Positions 7,127 to 15,125 of a stretch of 15,620 nt of DNA are shown here, piece by piece (within the stretch, counting starts at the first letter, position 1; the number at the start of each line of letters is the position of its first letter). The position numbers and the translations under genes are program-made. This stretch comes from Candidatus Pelagibacter sp. (GTDB lineage Bacteria; Pseudomonadota; Alphaproteobacteria; Pelagibacterales; Pelagibacteraceae), in assembly GCA_028227525.1 (NCBI GenBank), contig JAOJAE010000017.1, forward strand, positions 1 through 15,620. The letters run 5' to 3'. A model generated the notes under the pieces. That model was not told the DNA's origin. It worked only from the letters and a program-made list of their open reading frames with translations, and made no database searches.

Positions 7127-8056
7127 TTAAAGTCTTGCTCCAATTTGTTGTATTATTTTTGAAGACATCTCAGTTCCTTTTTCCAAACACTTTTTTATTG
7201 ATAGTTTATTAATGTATCCATGTAAAAACCCAGCAGCAAAGAGGTCCCCAGCACCCGTAAGGTCTACTATTTTTAAATCTTTTTGTATGCCAATTTCAAC
7301 AACTTCTTCTCCATTAATAGCAAGAGCACCATTCTCACCTCTAGTAATAATCATTAACTTATTAAGTCGTTTTGAAAAGTTTATAACTTCTTCAAAATTT
7401 TTTGCTTCAATTAAGGAAGTAATTTCTTGTTCATTGGCAAAAGTTATGTTCAGTTTATTTTTTACTAAATCTAAAAAATGAGGTTTATGTCGGTCAACAC
7501 AAAATTGGTCAGATAGTGACATAGCTACTTTATTTGCACTATTAATAGCTTTATCAAATGCTTTCTTAGGCTCTCCTTCATCCCACAAGTATCCCTCTAA
7601 AAATATTATTTCACTCTTTCTAATTACATCCGAGTCAACATCATTTTCATTAATTTTTCCTGCAGTTCCTAGAAATGTGCACATTGTTCTTTCAGAGTCT
7701 GGAGTGATTAATATTAAACAAGTACCTGTTGGCAATTCTTCTTTACTTTTAGAGTAAAAGTACTCTACGTTTTCTTTTTTTAGTCCTTCTTCATATTTAA
7801 TTCCAAATTCATCATCAGAAATTTTTCCAATAAAACCTACTTTGTCGCCAAGTTGAGATAATCCAACTATAGAATTTGCAACCGATCCTCCAGAAACAGT
7901 TTTTTCAATTTTAAGATTTATTAATAAATTTTTGAATTCATTTTCATCAAAAAATAGTTTCATTGTGCTCTTTGTAAGATTGTTTCGTTCAATAAAATTT
8001 TCATCAACTTTACAAATAACGTCTACTATTGCATTTCCTATTCCTAAAATTTTCAT
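7127..8056 (-). CDS. PfkB-family carbohydrate kinase, probably adenosine kinase
   Basis: A 309-residue ribokinase/PfkB kinase. It opens MKILGIGNAIVDVICKVDE, the first strand with its substrate-binding Asp. VSGGSVANSIVGLSQLG (54-70) is the substrate-binding SGGS/N-terminal signature. DLTGAGDLFAAGFLHGY (255-271) is the C-terminal PfkB signature with catalytic base Asp261 and the anion hole GAGD. The overall pattern (SERTMCTFLGTAG, IIFLEGYLWDEG) matches proteins annotated as adenosine kinases in alphaproteobacteria. It would phosphorylate a nucleoside such as adenosine to AMP in purine salvage, but substrate cannot be fixed from sequence and another sugar kinase is possible. It is the last gene of the minus-strand cluster: its ATG comes one base after the nth stop. 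No hairpin terminator is seen after it. Confidence 0.87.
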   Translation of the reverse strand: MKILGIGNAIVDVICKVDENFIERNNLTKSTMKLFFDENEFKNLLINLKIEKTVSGGSVANSIVGLSQLGDKVGFIGKISDDEFGIKYEEGLKKENVEYFYSKSKEELPTGTCLILITPDSERTMCTFLGTAGKINENDVDSDVIRKSEIIFLEGYLWDEGEPKKAFDKAINSANKVAMSLSDQFCVDRHKPHFLDLVKNKLNITFANEQEITSLIEAKNFEEVINFSKRLNKLMIITRGENGALAINGEEVVEIGIQKDLKIVDLTGAGDLFAAGFLHGYINKLSIKKCLEKGTEMSSKIIQQIGARL

Positions 8057-8057
8057 A

Positions 8058-8711
8058 TTATGCTTTTTGGGTAATAACAGGTTTTTTTCTATTTGGGTAG
8101 CACGTAGTGCATATTTTGCAAGTTAAACCATAGCAATCTCTTGCTTTACAATATTCTCTCCCATAAAAAATTATTTGTAAATGTAACTTTGACCAGGTTT
8201 TTTTAGGAAATATTCTTTTTAAATCTTTTTCAGTTTGAACCACATTTTGTCCATTTGTTAATCCCCATCGTTGTGCAAGTCTATGAATATGGGTATCAAC
8301 TGCAAAAGCTGGATATCCAAATCCTTGAGACATTACGACACTAGCAGTTTTATGGCCTACACCAGGTAATTTTTCCAGTTCTTCAAAAGTTTTAGGCACT
8401 TTTCCGTCGTGTTTTTCTAAAACTTGTTTTGACATCAAGAAAATACTTTTTGCTTTAATTCTAAAAATACCAATTTTTTTTATTAATTTTTCAATTTTTT
8501 TTCTTCCTAATTTTACAAAGTGTTCTGGTTTAAAGTATTTTGGATATATATTTTTTGTTACATTATTAACATTTACATCGGTACATTGTGCAGAAAGCAG
8601 TACAGAAATTAAAAGAGTAAAAGTATTTTTACTTTTAAGAGGAACAGTTACTTTAGGATAAATTTTATTTAGAGTGTTAATGATAATTTTTGCTTTTTGC
8701 TTTTCATTCAT
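8058..8711 (-). CDS. nth: Endonuclease III (bifunctional DNA glycosylase/AP lyase)
   Basis: A 217-residue helix-hairpin-helix base-excision repair enzyme that removes oxidised pyrimidines and nicks abasic sites. LLSAQCTD (38-45) is the usual N-terminal signature. The helix-hairpin-helix is LEKLPGVGHKTASVV, with catalytic Lys121, and the second catalytic residue is Asp139 in AVDTHIHRLAQRWG. The C-terminus carries a Cys cluster for a [4Fe-4S] centre, but the spacing is unusual: Cys188, 193, 198, 201 and 204, where E. coli has C-x6-C-x2-C-x5-C. The start codon overlaps the dapB stop by one base (TAATG on the minus strand), suggesting translational coupling. The downstream kinase gene follows after one base. 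Confidence 0.95.
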   Translation of the reverse strand: MNEKQKAKIIINTLNKIYPKVTVPLKSKNTFTLLISVLLSAQCTDVNVNNVTKNIYPKYFKPEHFVKLGRKKIEKLIKKIGIFRIKAKSIFLMSKQVLEKHDGKVPKTFEELEKLPGVGHKTASVVMSQGFGYPAFAVDTHIHRLAQRWGLTNGQNVVQTEKDLKRIFPKKTWSKLHLQIIFYGREYCKARDCYGLTCKICTTCYPNRKKPVITQKA

Positions 8712-9487
8712 TATGAAAAGTTAAGCAAATCTCTCATAGAATATAAACCTGGTTTCTTTTTCATTAACCATTTGGAGGCAGTTAGAGCTCCATCTGAGTA
8801 AAGCGCTCTATCAAAAGCTTCGTGGTTTAATGTAATTATTTCTTTTCCACTTGAGAATTTCACTTCGTGTTCACCTATAATTTTGCCTTTTCTAATTGAA
8901 TTAAAATTAATTTTTTCTCCATAAGGAAAAGATTTTTTATTTAAAAATTTTTTACCAATTAAATTATATAAATTTTTATTTTTTCCATCTGCTATTCCTT
9001 TACCAAGCATTAACGCAGTACCAGATGGATAGTCTTTTTTATGTTTATGATGTACTTCAAATATTTTACTTAAATATTCATCATTTAGTGATTTTGATGC
9101 AATTTCAGTTAAATACATTAATAAATTTACACCTAAGCTCATGTTGCCAGCTTTTAAAATAGGTATCTTTTTTGAATATTTTTTAATTTGATTTTCTTGG
9201 CTCCTAGTAAATCCTGTAGTACCAATTACTACTTTTTTCTTTAGTTTTGATGCTATTTTTAGTATTTCAAGCGTGCAATTTGGTACTGTAAAATCAATAA
9301 TTATGTCGGTTTTTTGAAAGGCCTTATCAGAATTTAATTCAGGTTTAATTCCATTAAATTTTTTATTTACTGGTCTATTCTCTGTAAGTGCAACTAATTT
9401 AAAATTTTTACTTTTCTTTGAAGATTGGATGAGTTGTTGACCCATCCGTCCCATGCATCCTGAAATCGCTAAATTAATATTTTTCAT
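8711..9487 (-). CDS. dapB: 4-hydroxy-tetrahydrodipicolinate reductase
   Basis: A 258-residue NAD(P)H-dependent reductase of the diaminopimelate/lysine pathway, supplying both lysine and the peptidoglycan cross-linking amino acid. The nucleotide-binding loop is GCMGRMG (10-16). DIIIDFTVP (61-69) and VVIGTTGFT (86-94) are family strands. The active site is EVHHKHKKDYPSGTAL (144-159), with His146/His147 and Lys150 in the positions of E. coli His159/His160/Lys163. The C-terminal dimerisation region contains GEHEVKF and LNHEAFDRALYSDGA, also conserved. The length is slightly below that of E. coli DapB (273). It lies 35 bp after dnaJ on the same strand and overlaps nth by one base. Confidence 0.97.
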   Translation of the reverse strand: MKNINLAISGCMGRMGQQLIQSSKKSKNFKLVALTENRPVNKKFNGIKPELNSDKAFQKTDIIIDFTVPNCTLEILKIASKLKKKVVIGTTGFTRSQENQIKKYSKKIPILKAGNMSLGVNLLMYLTEIASKSLNDEYLSKIFEVHHKHKKDYPSGTALMLGKGIADGKNKNLYNLIGKKFLNKKSFPYGEKINFNSIRKGKIIGEHEVKFSSGKEIITLNHEAFDRALYSDGALTASKWLMKKKPGLYSMRDLLNFS

Positions 9488-9522
9488 TTGTAAATATTAA
9501 CTCTTTTTGGGAGATTAGTCTT

Positions 9523-10650
9523 TTAGTTTTTCCAGAAATCTTTTGCTTTTTGAAAAAATTTTTTTATGCTTGGATTTGATTTATCGTTTTCAATTTCTCT
9601 AAACTGCTCTAGTAATTCTTTTTGTTTTTTATTTAAATATACAGGCACTTCAGTTTTCACTTGAACGTATAAATCACCAAAATCGCCTCTTCTCATAAAA
9701 GGCATTCCTTTACCTTTTAACCTGAATTGTTTACCATTTTGAGTTCCATCAGGAATTTTTATTTTAGCTTTGCCTCCATCAATAGTGGGAATTTCAATGG
9801 TAGTACCTAATGCAGCATCTGCAAGAGAAAGTGGAAATTCAAAAAATAGATTCTCATCAGATCTTTTAAATAAGTCGTGAGAATGAACGTTAATAAATAG
9901 ATATAGGTCACCCGTTGCTCCGCCTCTGCTACCAGCTTCCCCTTTGCCTGCCAATCTAATTCTTGTTCCATCATCCACACCTTTTGGAATTGTTACAGAT
10001 ATTTTTTTAGATGCTTGTTTTTTTCCTTGGCCATTGCAATCATTACAAGGATTAGTTATTTCTTCCCCATTACCATTACATTGTGGACATGTTTGTTGTA
10101 CTGTAAAAAAGCCTTGATTAGATCTTATTTTTCCGTTTCCACCACAGTAAGTGCATCTATCAGGCGAGTGACCAGGTTTAGATCCATTTCCTTTACATGT
10201 ATTACATTTTTCTGTTGTTGAAAATTTAATATCTTGCTTTTTACCTTGGTAAGCATCTTCAAGTGTGATTGACAAATCGTACCTTAGATCTGAACCTCTA
10301 TTATTAGAACTTCTATTTCTTGATCGTCCACCACCACCAAAATCTCCAAAAAAATCTTCAAAAATGTCTGAAAAATCTGCTCCACCAAATCCTCCAAAAC
10401 CACTACCTTGTCTTCCGCCACCATTTTCAAAAGCTGCATGACCAAAGTTGTCATAATTCTGTTTTTTTTCTTTATCTGAGAGAATTCCGTAAGCTTCACT
10501 GGCTTCCTTAAACTTGTCTTCTGCAACTTTGTCTCCAGGATTTTTATCAGGATGGTATTTGACAGCAAGTTTTCTGTAAGCTGATTTTAGCTCATCTGGT
10601 GATGCGCTTTTTCCAACACCCAAAACATCATAAAAATCTCTTTTAGCCAT
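9523..10650 (-). CDS. dnaJ: Chaperone DnaJ (Hsp40)
   Basis: A complete 375-residue type I Hsp40. The J domain (1-70) has the HPD motif at 33-35, which triggers DnaK ATP hydrolysis. A Gly/Phe-rich linker covers about 76-108 (e.g. [20 protein letters not shown]). The zinc-binding domain has four CxxCxGxG repeats, starting at Cys149 (CNTCKGNG), Cys166 (CTYCGGNG), Cys188 (CPQCNGNG) and Cys202 (CNDCNGQG). The C-terminal substrate-binding domains follow ([39 protein letters not shown]). It delivers unfolded clients to DnaK. It lies 32 bp after dnaK and is almost certainly co-transcribed. Confidence 0.98.
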   Translation of the reverse strand: MAKRDFYDVLGVGKSASPDELKSAYRKLAVKYHPDKNPGDKVAEDKFKEASEAYGILSDKEKKQNYDNFGHAAFENGGGRQGSGFGGFGGADFSDIFEDFFGDFGGGGRSRNRSSNNRGSDLRYDLSITLEDAYQGKKQDIKFSTTEKCNTCKGNGSKPGHSPDRCTYCGGNGKIRSNQGFFTVQQTCPQCNGNGEEITNPCNDCNGQGKKQASKKISVTIPKGVDDGTRIRLAGKGEAGSRGGATGDLYLFINVHSHDLFKRSDENLFFEFPLSLADAALGTTIEIPTIDGGKAKIKIPDGTQNGKQFRLKGKGMPFMRRGDFGDLYVQVKTEVPVYLNKKQKELLEQFREIENDKSNPSIKKFFQKAKDFWKN

Positions 10651-10682
10651 ATGTTACTTTGAGATAATAGTTGTTGAAAGTT

Positions 10683-12617
10683 TTAAGCGCTTTTTTCTTT
10701 ATCTTCTTCTTTATTTTCTTCTTTTACTTCCTCAAAATCTGCATCAACTACGTTATCGTCTTTTTTTCCTTCATCATTATTCGTACTGTTATCAGGTGAA
10801 TCTGGTTTTTTCTCTTGAGTTTTATATATAGCTTCACCTAATTTCATTGATGCTTGAACTAACGTTTCTGTTTTTTTCTTAATATCTTCATTGTCAGTTC
10901 CTTTAAGAGCTTCTTTTAAACTAGATGATGCATCTTCTATTGCTTTTTTTTCTGCATCAGTAATTTTAGATCCATGCTCTTTAAGATTTTTTTCTGTAGA
11001 ATGAATTAAAGTATCAGCCTGATTTCTTGTATCTACAGACTCTCTTTTCTTTTTATCTTCTTCTTTGTTAGATTCTGCGTCTTTGACCATTTTTTCAATC
11101 TCTTCTTCACTTAATCCACCAGAAGCTTGAATTTGAATTTTTTGTTCTTTACCAGTTCCTTTGTCTTTTGCTGAAACACTGACTATACCATTAGCATCAA
11201 TATCAAAAGTTACTTCAATTTGAGGAACTCCTCTTGGTGCTGGAGCGATACCGACTAATTCAAAGTTTCCTAGCATTTTATTGTCAGTTGCCATTTCTCT
11301 TTCACCCTGAAGTACTCTTATAGAAACTGCTGGCTGATTGTCTTCTGCTGTAGAAAATACTTGGCTTTTTTTTGTTGGTATTGTTGTGTTTTTTTCAATT
11401 AGCTTAGTTGATACTCCGCCTAGAGTTTCAATACCTAGGGATAAAGGTGTAACATCTAAAAGAAGTACATCTTTTACATCTCCTTGCAGTACCCCTGCTT
11501 GAATGGCTGCACCCATAGCAACAACTTCATCTGGATTAACACTTTTGTTTGGGTCTTTTCCAAAAAAGTTTTTAACTTCTGCTAAAACTTTAGGCATCCT
11601 TGTCATTCCACCAACCATAACAATTTCATCTATGTCACTTGCTGATATACCAGCATCACTTAATGCAGTTTTGCAAGGTGGTAATGTTCTGGCGATTAAA
11701 TCTTCAACAAGAGCCTCAAGTTTTGCTCTAGTCATTTTTAAATTAATATGTTTTGGCCCAGTTTTGTCAGCAGTAATAAATGGTAAATTAATGTCCGTTT
11801 GTTCTGCTGATGATAGTTCAATCTTAGCTTTTTCAGCAGCTTCTTTTAATCTTTGAAGAGCTAATTTATCTGATGTCAGGTCAATCCCATTATCTTTTTT
11901 AAACTCAGCGATTAAGTAGTCAACAATTGTATTATCAAAGTCTTCACCACCTAAAAAAGTATCTCCATTAGTTGACTTAACTTCAAATACACCATCGCCT
12001 AGTTCAAGTATAGAAACATCAAATGTTCCTCCACCTAAATCATATACTGCAATTTTTTTATTCTGTTTTTTATCTAAACCATAGGCCAATGATGCTGCAG
12101 TAGGTTCATTAATAATTCTTAAAACTTCTAGACCTGCAATTTTACCAGCATCTTTGGTTGCTTGTCTTTGCGCATCATTAAAGTATGCAGGAACTGTTAT
12201 TACTGCTTTAGTTACTTCTTGACCCAAATATTTCTCAGCAGTTTCTTTCATTTTTTGAAGAATAAAAGCAGAAATTTGTGAAGGTGAATATTTTTCTCCT
12301 TTTGCTTCAATCCAAGCATCACCTTTTTCAGAATTAACTATTTTAAAAGGAGCTGCGGCTATATCTTTTTTTACAGTCTCGTCTTCAAAATTTCTTCCAA
12401 TAAGTCTTTTAACAGCAAAAATTGTATTTTCAGGATTTGTTACAGCTTGTCTTTTTGCAGGTTGGCCGACTAGTTTTTCCCCATCATCAGTGAAAGCTAC
12501 CACTGAAGGAGTTGTTCTTGCACCCTCAGCATTTTCTAATACTTTAGGTTGGCTTCCTTCCATAATTGATACGCATGAGTTCGTTGTACCAAGATCTATC
12601 CCAATAATTTTGCTCAT
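10683..12617 (-). CDS. dnaK: Chaperone DnaK (Hsp70)
   Basis: A full-length 644-residue Hsp70. The ATPase domain begins [18 protein letters not shown] and contains the phosphate-2 loop [18 protein letters not shown] and the adenosine-binding segment [14 protein letters not shown]. The interdomain linker is [15 protein letters not shown]. The peptide-binding domain includes [16 protein letters not shown] and the conserved [21 protein letters not shown]. The lid ends in an acidic disordered tail with the typical EEVK element ([15 protein letters not shown]). It folds and protects client proteins with DnaJ and GrpE, which flank it in the order grpE-dnaK-dnaJ. A GAGAG ribosome-binding-like stretch and a possible heat-shock promoter lie in the 61-bp gap before it. 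Confidence 0.99.
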   Translation of the reverse strand: MSKIIGIDLGTTNSCVSIMEGSQPKVLENAEGARTTPSVVAFTDDGEKLVGQPAKRQAVTNPENTIFAVKRLIGRNFEDETVKKDIAAAPFKIVNSEKGDAWIEAKGEKYSPSQISAFILQKMKETAEKYLGQEVTKAVITVPAYFNDAQRQATKDAGKIAGLEVLRIINEPTAASLAYGLDKKQNKKIAVYDLGGGTFDVSILELGDGVFEVKSTNGDTFLGGEDFDNTIVDYLIAEFKKDNGIDLTSDKLALQRLKEAAEKAKIELSSAEQTDINLPFITADKTGPKHINLKMTRAKLEALVEDLIARTLPPCKTALSDAGISASDIDEIVMVGGMTRMPKVLAEVKNFFGKDPNKSVNPDEVVAMGAAIQAGVLQGDVKDVLLLDVTPLSLGIETLGGVSTKLIEKNTTIPTKKSQVFSTAEDNQPAVSIRVLQGEREMATDNKMLGNFELVGIAPAPRGVPQIEVTFDIDANGIVSVSAKDKGTGKEQKIQIQASGGLSEEEIEKMVKDAESNKEEDKKKRESVDTRNQADTLIHSTEKNLKEHGSKITDAEKKAIEDASSSLKEALKGTDNEDIKKKTETLVQASMKLGEAIYKTQEKKPDSPDNSTNNDEGKKDDNVVDADFEEVKEENKEEDKEKSA

Positions 12618-12636
12618 AATTTAAATTCTCTCTTTC

Positions 12637-12664
12637 ATATATGTGTTAATATTAATTCTACAAG
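12637..12664 (-). promoter_or_regulatory. Possible heat-shock (RpoH/sigma-32) promoter for dnaK
   Basis: On the minus strand CTTG (12664-12661) is followed after exactly 17 bp by CATATAT (12643-12637). The alphaproteobacterial sigma-32 pattern, as I know it, is CTTG-N17/18-CYTATnT, so only the second -10 base differs. It ends 19 bp before the dnaK start codon, in the only gap of the chaperone cluster large enough for a promoter. A sigma-70 reading (TTGTAG-N16-TATATG) of the same bases is also possible. Confidence 0.4.
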
Positions 12665-12678
12665 TTCAACAAATGCAA

Positions 12679-13314
12679 TTATTTGTCTAAATTCTCCTTA
12701 TTTTCCTCACTTTTATCATCTTTATTTTCTGTTTTTTTAGATACACCAACTAAAGATGGTCTAAGTAATCTGTCTTTTATCATAAAACCCTTCTGAACTT
12801 CTTGAACGATAGTTCCAGGTTCTTTTTGATCATCTTCAATTTCCATCATTGCTTGATGTAAATTTGGATCTAATTTTTTATTAAGACAATCAATTGGTTT
12901 GATATTATTTTTAGTGAAAATAGAGATTAAATCTTTATTAATTATATCAAAATGTTCTAGGGTTTTTTTTAATGCCTCAGTATCCTTTAGGGCTTCATCG
13001 CTCTCTAAAATTAATTTCGATCTTGCAAGGTTGTCTATTAAATTTAAAGCCTCTTTTGCAAATGCAAAGCCCCCGTAATCAAATGCATCATCTTTTTCTT
13101 TTTCAAACCTTCTTCTCTGGTTTTCCATTTCAGCAAAAGTTCTTGCTAATTTATCTTCTAATTCTTTTATTTTTTCTTCAGGGGATAATTCTACTTTTTC
13201 TTCTACTTCTTTAATTTCTTCTTGTTTATCATCTGGTTGTTTATCAACCTCAATTTCTTCATTTGAAGTTTCAGCTTTAGTATTTTCTTGATTTGGGTTT
13301 TCCTCTTTTTCCAT
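12679..13314 (-). CDS. grpE: Nucleotide exchange factor GrpE
   Basis: A 211-residue co-chaperone that releases ADP from DnaK. The start at 13314 (MEKEENPNQ) gives the usual acidic disordered N-terminus; an upstream in-frame ATG at 13341 would add a hydrophobic MRFLTIYAV extension untypical of GrpE. A long N-terminal coiled coil (SPEEKIKELEDKLARTFAEM) leads into the family core ENQRRRFEKEKDDAFDYGGFAFAKEAL. The C-terminal beta-domain shows LDPNLHQAMMEIED and the signature GTIVQEVQKGFMIKDRLLRPSLVGVS. An unusually long Lys/Glu/Asn tail follows. It is first in the grpE-dnaK-dnaJ cluster. No hrcA gene precedes it and no CIRCE-like inverted repeat is visible, unlike many alphaproteobacteria. Confidence 0.96.
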   Translation of the reverse strand: MEKEENPNQENTKAETSNEEIEVDKQPDDKQEEIKEVEEKVELSPEEKIKELEDKLARTFAEMENQRRRFEKEKDDAFDYGGFAFAKEALNLIDNLARSKLILESDEALKDTEALKKTLEHFDIINKDLISIFTKNNIKPIDCLNKKLDPNLHQAMMEIEDDQKEPGTIVQEVQKGFMIKDRLLRPSLVGVSKKTENKDDKSEENKENLDK

Positions 13315-13332
13315 GACAGCATATATGGTAAG

Positions 13333-13379
13333 AAATCTCAAAATTGCTAGGTATTTATGAAAAAAATCTCAAAACTGCT
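13333..13379. repeat. Pair of 16-bp near-identical direct repeats at the grpE/rdgB divergent start
   Basis: AAATCTCAAAATTGCT (13333-13348) and AAATCTCAAAACTGCT (13364-13379) match at 15 of 16 positions and are 31 bp apart, about three helical turns. The first lies in the 42-bp gap between the grpE and rdgB starts, the second covers codons 3-8 of rdgB. Confidence 0.55.
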
Positions 13380-13953
13380 TATAGGCACAAATAACAAGGG
13401 AAAATATAAAGAAATTACAGATTTATTGCCAAAATACATCAAAACGCACTCAACATCTGAATTTAAACTTAAAAGTCCGAGAGAAGATGGGCTGACATTC
13501 ACAGAAAACTCAATCATAAAATCTAAACATTTTTCAAAAAAAACAAAATTAATTTGTCTTGCTGATGACTCAGGTCTTGAAATTGATATTTTAGATAAAA
13601 GACCAGGAATTTATTCAGCTAGATGGGGTGGAAAAAAGGGTAATTTTAAAAAAGCGATAAATAGAGTGTATAAAGAATTGTCAAAAAAAGACAAAAACTG
13701 GAAAAATAAGAAAGTTAAAGCTCGATTTATTTGCTCATTATCAATTTGTTATTTAGATAAAAAAATAGCATCAGTTTTAGGTAAGGTTGAGGGTTATATT
13801 TCATCAAAACCAAAAGGGGAAAATGGTTTTGGTTATGATCCAATTTTTATTCCTAAAAATAAAAGAAAAACTTTTGGTGAAATGAGCTCTTTACAAAAAT
13901 ATAAAATTGATCACCGTTTTGCTGCATTTAAGAAAATTAGAAAATTTCTATAA
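13357..13953 (+). CDS. rdgB: RdgB/HAM1 family non-canonical purine NTP pyrophosphatase
   Basis: A 198-residue housecleaning enzyme that hydrolyses dITP/ITP and XTP to monophosphates, keeping deaminated purines out of DNA and RNA. The landmarks in order are LLIGTNNKGKYKEI (7-20), PREDGLTFTENSIIKS (41-56, metal and substrate binding), LADDSGLEIDIL with Asp70/Asp71 (68-79), PGIYSARWGG (83-92), GENGFGYDPIF (154-164) and KIDHRFAAFKKI (183-194), the counterpart of the canonical SHR motif with Asp in place of Ser. The start at 13357 gives the standard length. It is divergent from grpE, and its 3' end overlaps the convergent LpoA-like gene by 17 bp. Confidence 0.96.
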   Translation: MKKISKLLIGTNNKGKYKEITDLLPKYIKTHSTSEFKLKSPREDGLTFTENSIIKSKHFSKKTKLICLADDSGLEIDILDKRPGIYSARWGGKKGNFKKAINRVYKELSKKDKNWKNKKVKARFICSLSICYLDKKIASVLGKVEGYISSKPKGENGFGYDPIFIPKNKRKTFGEMSSLQKYKIDHRFAAFKKIRKFL

Positions 13954-15091
13954 TTTTTTTATCCTCAATTTTATAAAAGTTTAATCTATGATTGATTTTA
14001 TTATTCTTAATATCAAAAATACCTATCTTTCCCTTAAAAGAATTTTTCTTTTTGAAAAGTTTATTTAAATTAGAGAGATTAGTTTTTAATGACAGATAAT
14101 AAACAAGCCCCACAAGATCGTAACTTAATAAAGCTAAATGTGAAGGGTTTTCATTAAACTCTTTAAAAAACTTATCTTTATAATTTTCAAAATTATTTTT
14201 ATTTATTGAGGGGAAATATAAAGGTTGAATATCTACTTCATTTAATAAACTTTTATCAAACCATTGATTTAAAGTAATAAAATACTTATTTTCAGGAGAA
14301 ACGTCCGTGTATAAAAGAGATGTGGTAACACTTTTCAAGCTTTCATCAAAATCTGCAATAACAACTGCATCAAAATTTAAACCTCCCAATGTATATCTTT
14401 GTTCAAGTTTTTTAATTCTCTTTTCCTTGTTTGGTTGATTAGATTTTTTTAATCTTAAAATTTCATCTTCTAAGTTTTGTTTTCTAATCCTATAATTTGT
14501 GATTTCTTCAATTTGTTTTGTTAATTTTGTTGGTTCTGTACTGTACTCAAAATTTTTAAATATTTTTATCCTTGAGTCTTTAATTCCCTTTTTAACTTCA
14601 AATTCATAATCCTGTATTGGTGTTAAAAAAATTGTTTTATTTATATTGTTTGTCTCCAGAAATTTTTTAATAGTATTCATTTGAGAAGTAGAATTTATTC
14701 CAGCAGAAATTACATTTTTTGGAAGGTCTAGAGTTTTATTTGTTAAAGATAAAAAAGTGATATCTTTAATTTCATCTAAATATGTTATGCTTTCATAAAA
14801 AATAGGACCTATTACAATTCTTACACCCATTTGTTTTAATTCAAATGCTGATTTAAGTGCTTTATTTGCCTTAGAGCCCGTATCTTTAGGAATAATTTCT
14901 ATATAATTATTATTAATATCTTTCACAGCTAATCTAACAGCTTTAATAATTGATTGTCCCAGCTCTTTATTAGGACCCGTCAAAGGAACCATTAAGCCAA
15001 TCTGAATTTTTTCTGAGGCTTTTGTAGAAAATGAAATTAATAATGAAAAATTTAATATTAATAAAAAAATAATTTTAATATATTTGCTCAT
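13937..15091 (-). CDS. LpoA-like penicillin-binding-protein activator (periplasmic binding-protein fold)
   Basis: A 384-residue exported protein. The ATG at 15091 is chosen because it begins a clean signal peptide (MSKYIKIIFLLILNFSLLIS) probably cleaved near KAS/E; the longer frame to 15133 would overlap rsmI. The mature part has a type I periplasmic-binding-protein fold: IQIGLMVPLTGPNKELGQSI (29-48) is the typical opening strand and helix, then KQMGVRIVIGPIFYES. A charged, probably coiled-coil insert lies near 195-242 (ITNYRIRKQNLEDEILRLKK). In alphaproteobacteria such proteins beside rsmI are annotated as penicillin-binding-protein activators, and E. coli lpoA sits beside rsmI in the same divergent arrangement. 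There is no lipobox Cys, so it is probably soluble and not lipid-anchored like E. coli LpoA. A solute-binding protein of a branched-chain amino acid ABC transporter is the alternative, but no transporter genes are adjacent. Confidence 0.82.
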   Translation of the reverse strand: MSKYIKIIFLLILNFSLLISFSTKASEKIQIGLMVPLTGPNKELGQSIIKAVRLAVKDINNNYIEIIPKDTGSKANKALKSAFELKQMGVRIVIGPIFYESITYLDEIKDITFLSLTNKTLDLPKNVISAGINSTSQMNTIKKFLETNNINKTIFLTPIQDYEFEVKKGIKDSRIKIFKNFEYSTEPTKLTKQIEEITNYRIRKQNLEDEILRLKKSNQPNKEKRIKKLEQRYTLGGLNFDAVVIADFDESLKSVTTSLLYTDVSPENKYFITLNQWFDKSLLNEVDIQPLYFPSINKNNFENYKDKFFKEFNENPSHLALLSYDLVGLVYYLSLKTNLSNLNKLFKKKNSFKGKIGIFDIKNNKINHRLNFYKIEDKKIIEIF

Positions 15092-15125
15092 TTTAATGTT
15101 AGTATAATATTCTTTAAGCTTAATT

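Noticed and set aside
7212..7481. Open frame on the plus strand opposite the PfkB kinase gene
   Set aside because: It is antisense to a clear kinase and shows no family features; it results from the lack of stops in the opposite frame.
7932..8126. Short plus-strand frame across the kinase/nth junction
   Set aside because: It lies wholly antisense to the 5' end of the kinase and 3' end of nth and has no protein-like pattern beyond biased composition.
10015..10568. Three open frames overlapping dnaJ on both strands
   Set aside because: They are out-of-frame or antisense readings of the Gly/Phe-rich and zinc-finger region of dnaJ, whose low complexity produces long open frames.
11503..11856. 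117-codon plus-strand frame inside dnaK
   Set aside because: It is antisense to the highly conserved DnaK ATPase domain, a common place for spurious open frames.
12972..13214. Leu/Phe-rich plus-strand frame inside grpE that looks membrane-like
   Set aside because: It is antisense to Glu/Lys-rich coiled-coil codons, which read as Leu/Phe on the other strand.
13320..13327. CATATATG before grpE, the same octamer as in the candidate dnaK promoter
   Set aside because: It lies only 5 bp before the chosen grpE start, has no CTTG at 17-18 bp, and this palindrome is expected often in such AT-rich DNA.
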